Of a stretch of 7,140 nt of DNA, positions 1-5,400 are shown piece after piece. Every line of letters starts with the position of its first letter. Position 1 is the first letter of the stretch. The stretch is from Saprospiraceae bacterium. GTDB lineage: Bacteria; Bacteroidota; Bacteroidia; Chitinophagales; Saprospiraceae. The translations under genes and the position numbers were made by a program. A model generated the notes under the pieces. That model made no database searches, was not told the DNA's origin, and saw only the letters and a program-made list of their open reading frames with translations. Location of the stretch: assembly GCA_020628755.1 (NCBI GenBank), contig JAHDEQ010000212.1:1-7140 (forward strand). The letters are read 5' to 3'.

Positions 1-1125
1 ATGAATATCTCAATCATCGGCGGCGGAATTACAGGTTTGACTACAGCTTTGGCATTGGCGAAGTTGGGAGTCCAAACAACAGTGTATGAACAATCCAAAG
101 AGGTCAAGGAGATTGGGGCAGGCGTATTGTTGCAACCCAACGCTGTCCAAGTTTTGGATTGGCTGGGCATCAAAGACGAAGTGCTTCAATATGGAGTGCC
201 TTTGAATAAGATGGAAATTAGTCACCCAACTTTAGAACCGATTAAAAAAATCAATCAAGACAAGATTAAAGATAAATTTGGAAATTCCATGATTGCCATA
301 CATCGAGGGCGTTTGCAAAAGGTGTTGTACAACACCTTTGGGCAGTTTGGAGAGGTGATTTTAGGAAGAAAATATATTTCACAGTCAGAAAAAGGAGACA
401 AAATACAAGTCAATTTTGAAGATTCGAGTATAGAAACAGATATGGTTTTGGGGGCAGACGGAATATACTCCAATGTACGAGCTGCCTTGTTTCCCAAGGC
501 AGCTACACGTGACTCTAAGCAAACCTGCTGGCGTGGAGTAGCCAAACTAAAATTGCCCTCACACCTGATGTATAATGGAAAAGAGGCTTGGGGCAAAAAC
601 CGACGATTTGGCCTAATGAATATCTCTGAATCAGAGGTTTATTGGTTTGCAGTGGCCAATAGCGACCAATATGGAAAAGACCTTAGCCGAGAAGAATTAA
701 AAAATATGTACGCCAAATTTGACCCGATTGTTGGCCAAATCATTGAGGATACCGAATACATCCACACGGCTCAACTGGAGGATTTAAAAAGACTCGACAC
801 TTGGCATTCAGGCAAAACCTGTTTGCTAGGCGATGCCGCCCATGCTACCACCCCTAACATGGGACAAGGAGCTTGTCAAGGCATCGAAGATGCTTATTAC
901 ATCAGCAATTTATTGGTACAAAACAAGTTATCCAAAGCTGCTTTTAAAGTATTTGAATCCAAGCGTCGAGCAAAAGTTGATCAGATTGTCAATACTTCGT
1001 GGCAATTTGGGCAAGCAGCACATAGTAGCTTTGCACAACCTTTGTTGAAATTAATGATGAAAGCCATGCCAGAAAGTATGCTTTCTAAGCAAATGAATAA
1101 AGTTTTTGAAATAGAATCTTTTTAG
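1..1125 (+). CDS. FAD-dependent monooxygenase, group A (PHBH/UbiH-like fold), substrate unknown
   Basis: This 374-residue protein has the three landmarks of single-component aromatic-ring-type flavin hydroxylases. The N-terminal Rossmann dinucleotide motif is G7-x-G9-x-x-G12, with the acidic ribose-binding residue E30 at the end of strand 2. The DG motif is G151-A-D153-G154 followed by S157-N-V-R160. The FAD-ribityl GD motif is G277-D278-A-A-H281 followed by T-P285-N-M-G288-Q-G290. Enzymes of this family use NAD(P)H and O2 to hydroxylate or epoxidise a small, often aromatic, substrate in the cytoplasm. The length is normal for the family, and there is no signal peptide or membrane segment. 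The start coincides with the window edge, but it lies six residues before the glycine motif, as usual, so the gene appears complete. General resemblance is to urate hydroxylase, salicylate hydroxylase and zeaxanthin epoxidase-like members. No pathway neighbour helps choose, so the substrate is left open. Confidence 0.93.
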   Translation: MNISIIGGGITGLTTALALAKLGVQTTVYEQSKEVKEIGAGVLLQPNAVQVLDWLGIKDEVLQYGVPLNKMEISHPTLEPIKKINQDKIKDKFGNSMIAIHRGRLQKVLYNTFGQFGEVILGRKYISQSEKGDKIQVNFEDSSIETDMVLGADGIYSNVRAALFPKAATRDSKQTCWRGVAKLKLPSHLMYNGKEAWGKNRRFGLMNISESEVYWFAVANSDQYGKDLSREELKNMYAKFDPIVGQIIEDTEYIHTAQLEDLKRLDTWHSGKTCLLGDAAHATTPNMGQGACQGIEDAYYISNLLVQNKLSKAAFKVFESKRRAKVDQIVNTSWQFGQAAHSSFAQPLLKLMMKAMPESMLSKQMNKVFEIESF

Positions 1126-1126
1126 T

Positions 1127-1194
1127 GTGTTCGAGTGTTCAGGTGTTCAAGTTGCTTGGAACGTGAACACCTGAATACTAGAACACTTGAATAC
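1127..1194. repeat. Octamer-built palindrome (strong hairpin) between the monooxygenase and lipoprotein genes
   Basis: The 77-bp gap between the two genes is nearly all one imperfect palindrome. Bases 1127-1149 pair with 1164-1186 over 23 positions, with one mismatch (1133/1180) and one G-T pair (1137/1176). After a 1150/1163 mismatch, 1151-1153 pairs with 1160-1162, leaving a 6-base loop at 1154-1159. Each arm is itself a tandem array of an 8-bp unit with consensus GTRTTCNN. Top-strand units begin at 1127, 1135 and 1143. Bottom-strand units occupy 1163-1170, 1171-1178, 1179-1186 and 1187-1194. The left arm begins 1 bp after the stop codon at 1123-1125, and the last unit ends 8 bp before the ATG at 1203. 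There is no T-tract after it, so a standard intrinsic terminator is not clear. It could be a REP-like dispersed repeat, an mRNA-stabilising or attenuating hairpin, or a protein-binding site. Confidence 0.85.
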
Positions 1195-1202
1195 CTTAGA
1201 AT

Positions 1203-2132
1203 ATGCGATTAAAAAATATCATTTTTCTCTTATTATTTGTAGTAATATTTACTTCTTGTGAAGAAGAATTTTTGCCTGAAATATCCTCTGAGCCACCCGA
1301 AATTGTGGTCGAAGGCTATATCGAAGCAGGCGAAGATGCCAATCCGCCTTATGTTTTATTGACAAGGAGTTCGCCTTTCTTTTCGGAAATCAACCTCAAC
1401 GAATTTGATAACTTTTTTGTACACGATGCCGAAGTTACCGTGAGTGATGGTACAAACGAAGTGCAATTGCAAGAATTTTGTTTAAATGATTTAGCTCCTG
1501 AACAACAAGAAATTGCAGCAGAATTATTTGGCTTGGATGCCGACAGTTTAGCGGTTAATTTTTGTGTTTATTTAGATCCAACTTTTTCTATTATGGGCGA
1601 AATCGGGAAAACCTATACGCTTGACATTCGTGCCGAAGGCAAGACACTAAGCAGTTCTACCACAATTCCTGAGCACGTTCCTTTAGATACCTTGTTCTTT
1701 ACCGATGCACCTGGCGAACCCAACGATACTTTGCGCCAATTGCGAGGTTTTATTACGGATATTCCTGACCAACGCAATTATTACCGTTTGTTTACTGGGA
1801 TTAATGATGAAGCCCCTTTTCCGAGTTTTAACTCAGTTTTTGACGATGGTTTTTTTGATGGATTAGAATTTGAATTGGTTATCCCCAAAGCCGAACCTGC
1901 CGATACCGAAGCAAGCATCAATGAATTTGGACTTTTTGTGGTTGGCGATACCGCCACCCTTAAATGGATAAATATGGACAAAGATCATTATGATTTTTGG
2001 AGCACCCTCGAATTTAATAATGCCAACCAAGGCCCATTTAGTTCTTATACTCGTATTGACTCCAATATAGATGGAGGACTTGGTTTGTGGGGCGGCTCGT
2101 CTATTTCGTACTATCAAATTATCGTGGAGTAG
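1203..2132 (+). CDS. DUF4249-type surface lipoprotein
   Basis: This 309-residue protein opens with a basic start (MRLK), a hydrophobic stretch, and a signal peptidase II site F-T-S-C19. The residues after the cysteine are E-E-E, matching the acidic lipoprotein export signal that sends Bacteroidota lipoproteins to the outside of the outer membrane. The mature part resembles DUF4249. It has a P-x-I-V-V-E-G-Y strand at about 32-39, a V-T-V-S-D-G strand near 80, and a closing segment at 291-309 rich in Gly, with G-G-L-G-L-W-G-G followed by a beta strand. The family has no established biochemical role. Its genes often sit next to a TonB-dependent receptor with a carboxypeptidase-like regulatory domain, which suggests a part in nutrient uptake. 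No such receptor is visible here, since the neighbours are a monooxygenase and an adhesin-like gene. The start is fixed by the signal peptide. There is no Shine-Dalgarno sequence, as is usual for the phylum. DUF4249 assignment is by recognition of pattern, not a search. Confidence 0.82.
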   Translation: MRLKNIIFLLLFVVIFTSCEEEFLPEISSEPPEIVVEGYIEAGEDANPPYVLLTRSSPFFSEINLNEFDNFFVHDAEVTVSDGTNEVQLQEFCLNDLAPEQQEIAAELFGLDADSLAVNFCVYLDPTFSIMGEIGKTYTLDIRAEGKTLSSSTTIPEHVPLDTLFFTDAPGEPNDTLRQLRGFITDIPDQRNYYRLFTGINDEAPFPSFNSVFDDGFFDGLEFELVIPKAEPADTEASINEFGLFVVGDTATLKWINMDKDHYDFWSTLEFNNANQGPFSSYTRIDSNIDGGLGLWGGSSISYYQIIVE

Positions 2133-2214
2133 AAATTTGTGTCTATGTGTTTGTATTCTGATGTCCACAATCACTCAAAAGGAGACGTTTCGCATATTTG
2201 TTTCGTTTAATATG

Positions 2215-2244
2215 TAAAGTGATTTTGATGAAAAAATCACTTTA
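2215..2244 (+). terminator. Probable transcription terminator hairpin after the DUF4249 gene
   Basis: Bases 2215-2226 are perfectly complementary to 2233-2244, giving a 12-bp stem with a 6-base loop (GATGAA, 2227-2232). It lies 83 bp after the lipoprotein stop codon and about 230 bp before the next start. The descending arm ends CACTTTA with little T-tract beyond it, and the stem is AT-rich (3 G-C pairs), so this is an imperfect intrinsic terminator. The position between two same-strand genes fits termination, but a 3' stability hairpin is equally possible. Confidence 0.45.
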
Positions 2245-2313
2245 ACCAATATTTAGACGACAAAGCACACAAATTTGACCTGTTATTTTTAAGGTGATGC
2301 TATTAAAAATTTG

Positions 2314-2321
2314 TAATTTTG
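2314..2321 (+). promoter_or_regulatory. Candidate Bacteroidota-type -7 promoter element for the large secreted protein gene
   Basis: TAATTTTG at 2314-2321, followed by C, matches all fixed positions of the Bacteroidota primary sigma factor -7 consensus TAnnTTTG. It would place the transcript start near 2328 and give a leader of roughly 145 nt. A matching TTG-type -33 element is not found at the usual 17-23 bp spacing, where the sequence is TTTTAAGG-like. An 8-base match with five or six constrained positions can occur by chance in AT-rich DNA. A weaker 7-of-8 candidate, TATATTTT at 2449-2456, would give a very short leader. Confidence 0.3.
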
Positions 2322-2474
2322 CGATTAGATTATTACACAAACTGCAAAGCATAATTATAGCCCGTCTAATAACATTGTCAAAGAACATATCTCGAAATAA
2401 GCCTCAAGTCAAATTGTGTTTGTGATTTTTTTGAGTGACTTGCTGTGCTATATTTTAAGATGTAACTAGAAATT

Positions 2475-5400
2475 ATGCCACGAATTTTATGGTGTATTCT
2501 ACTCGTTTTTTGGAGCTTTATTTTGATGGCAACAAACGAGTACAAAGGCGGAGGGCATATCAAAACCATACCCGATTTTGAGCGAAAGTCCGCTATTGTT
2601 AATTGTAACAATGCACCAATTTTTTTGACCTACTTTAACACGACCACCACTTCAGTTGACCTGTCTTGGACTTCTACCAATTCGCCTGCCGAGACCAATT
2701 GGGATGTCGAAATTGTAGAAGCTGGAACTCCTTTTTCTGGCCTGCCTACGATAAGTAATACCAATCAAAATCCACTTTCAGTTACGAGTTTAAATGCTGG
2801 TACACGTTATTGTTTTCGTGTTCGAGGACAATGTGGAAGCACTGCTAGTGCTTGGTCTAATACACAAGTTTGTTTCAATACAGATATTGTCAACCCTTCT
2901 GATTGTGGTATTGGTTTTCCGATTGATGACAATAATTGTGGAACTGGTAATGATTTTCCAATTCTAGTAAGTGGCCAAAATGGTACAAGTTTGGGAACGG
3001 ACATTCGACTAGAAGAAGTTCGTTTGATAATAGACCATGTATGGGAACAAGATATTCGGATTCGATTGAGCGCACCCGACGGAACAAGCATCAATTTATC
3101 TACCGATCATGGAGGAGCGATGGTTAATCCGCCTTACGGAGATTTTGAAAACACTTGCTCCGCCTATACTTCTTTCCGAAATAATCAATTTTCATGTTTC
3201 AATTATCCGAGTATTGCCAATGGAGCTTTGACGACTTTTACAGGAGATTTTTTGCCCGAAGTGCCATTTTCTAACCTCAATGGAAGCAATCCCAACGGAA
3301 CTTGGACTTTGCATATTTGTGACGATGCCAATGCCAATGTTGGTACACTCGAATACATAGAATTGATTTTTGTTGAAACTCCTTGCCCTGAACCGAATAA
3401 TGTGCAGTTTTCGGCAGTTTCCTCCAATTCTGCTATCGTCAACTGGACAGCAGGTACAGTTGGAGCGATGTCTCAAATCGAAATTATTGACTCTAATAAT
3501 AATAGTACCTTTTTTTCCAATGCGACCTCACCTTTTACCTTGACAGGACTCAACTCTAGCGAAGCCTATCAGTTGTTGATTCGAGAAGAATGTGGAAGTA
3601 GTATTTTTTCGACTTCATCTTGTCCACAAATATTTTCTACGGATTGCATTACCTTTCCAATGAGCGAGTCCGAGGATTTTGATGCTCAAACTTTGTGTTC
3701 TACCTCTTGTACCACGACTTGCGATATTTTTGGTTTATGGTCAAATGCAACGGATAATCGAGCTAACTGGACGGTACATTCTGGAGCTACACCTACGCAA
3801 AATACGGGGCCAACCGAAGATGTTAGCGGCACAGGAAATTACATCTATCTTGAAACAAGCAACGGGACTTGTAATAATAAAGAAGCGATTTTAGAATCAA
3901 ATTGTATTTTAGTAAAATCAGATCAAGGCGATTGTCATTTTTCTTTTAATTATTTAATGTTTGGAAATGACGTGCAGGGGCTGACCGTTGAGCTGCGCCA
4001 AGACCAGTCCCTGGCTTGGCAACCAATTTGGTCGGCGGCAGGCAATCAAGGTCGGTTTTGGCAAAAAGCCTATCTCGACCTCAGTGCTTATGACCAAATG
4101 GTGCTTCAGTTTCGATTTAGAGCATCGTCGGGCAGTTTTGATACAGGCGATATTGCACTCGACGAGTTGGTATTTTATGGGCCAACGGATGCAGGACAAC
4201 CTTCTTTTGTACACTTTGCCGATGTTGACGGAGACGGATTTGGAGACGGCGGAGCTACTTATAATTCTTGCTCAGCTAATCCTCCGATTGGTTTTGTGAG
4301 CAACGACGAAGATTGTAACGATACTGATTTTCAAGTCAACCCGATGGCTAGTGAAATCTTTTGCAACCAGACCGATGAAAATTGCAATGGTATGGCAGAC
4401 GATAGTGCCATACCTGCACCCCAAACGATAAACCCTGCCCCAATTTGTTTTGGCGACAGCCTACTTTTACAATCCAATTCTACGGCAACGGGTACATTTG
4501 AATGGTTCGATAAATCAGGAAATTTACTAACGATTGGTAATAGTTTTCAAAGTTCAGCCTTAGCTCAAAATGATACCTTTTATATAGAAGATGTCATTAC
4601 GGTCAACCCAGGTTTGCGTATTACCGAAACGCATTTGAGTTTTAGCAATTCGGCTGTTGAGCTACACAATATGGGCGATGCAGCCGACTATACTGGCTGG
4701 AAAGTAGTCATTAGCGACGATAACTCTAATATTAATAATCCAGTTGCGACATCATGGAATTTGGGGATGTTCGGTGCAGACGAAATTCAGAGCAACGATA
4801 GTAATAATTGGGGCGAGACTTTTTCATGGCTCTCCCTTTTTAAGGGTTGGGTGCTTTTGATAGATGATAATGACGAAATAGTTGATGCTCTTTTTTGGAA
4901 TTGGAGTAATACAGATATTCTTAATTTTAATCTTACCTATAATGGTGTCAACTATCTCAATAACGATTTGCCTTGGGTAGGTGGAGGCGTAAATATTTCT
5001 TTTTCTTGTGGACAATCGGTTTCGATGGTCGGAACATTTGAAACCAACAATGCAAGCGATTTTATATGTACATCACCTTCTATTGGAACACCAAATCCCA
5101 ATCTGGATTTGGCGATTACTTGTCGTTCCCAAAGTGTACCAATCGTTATCGAAGTCAACGAAAAAATAGAAATAGCCAGTTCAACAGCAACACTTACTTG
5201 TGACAATGGCAAAGGTGATATTTTTCTAACAACTACAGGAGGAGTTGGGCCTTATTCTTATTTTTGGACGGATGGTAATACTAACCAAAATAACATCCAA
5301 ATCCCTTATGGAAATTATAATGTAACCGTAACTGATTCAAACGGATGTACCCAAACTCTTGTCAATCCTATTAGCCTTCAAGCTCCGACTGTGGCTTTTC

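Larger units (their letters stand above)
2133..2474. other. Noncoding region between the lipoprotein gene and the large secreted protein gene
   Basis: This 342-bp AT-rich stretch contains no convincing gene. It holds, in order, a 10-bp inverted repeat (2133-2142 with 2267-2276) enclosing a perfect 12-bp hairpin (2215-2244), a match to the Bacteroidota -7 promoter element (2314-2321), and a 7-bp inverted repeat (2405-2411 with 2436-2442) about 32 bp before the next start codon. The only forward reading frames seen are trivially short, for example 18 codons from 2161 and 5 codons from 2228. The last bases before the ATG at 2475 are AT-rich with no Shine-Dalgarno site. An in-frame TAA at 2463-2465 closes the frame just upstream, which supports 2475 as the start of the next gene. 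Confidence 0.7.

Noticed and set aside
1..1125. Assigning the flavoenzyme a named function such as kynurenine 3-monooxygenase, tetracycline-inactivating TetX, urate hydroxylase or zeaxanthin epoxidase
   Set aside because: The visible motifs are shared by the whole group A family. No diagnostic substrate-site residue or pathway neighbour singles out one of them.
1127..1194. CRISPR array or phage attachment site at the octamer palindrome
   Set aside because: The units are 8 bp with no spacers and occur in both orientations, and no cas gene, integrase or tRNA lies nearby.
2161..2217. An 18-codon reading frame starting ATG at 2161
   Set aside because: It is very short, has no recognisable feature, and runs into the terminator-like hairpin. 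Such frames are expected by chance.
3988..4299. Open frame of 103 codons on the plus strand in another frame of the large gene
   Set aside because: It overlaps the MAM and metal-binding coding region, which matches known families in the annotated frame. It has no independent support.
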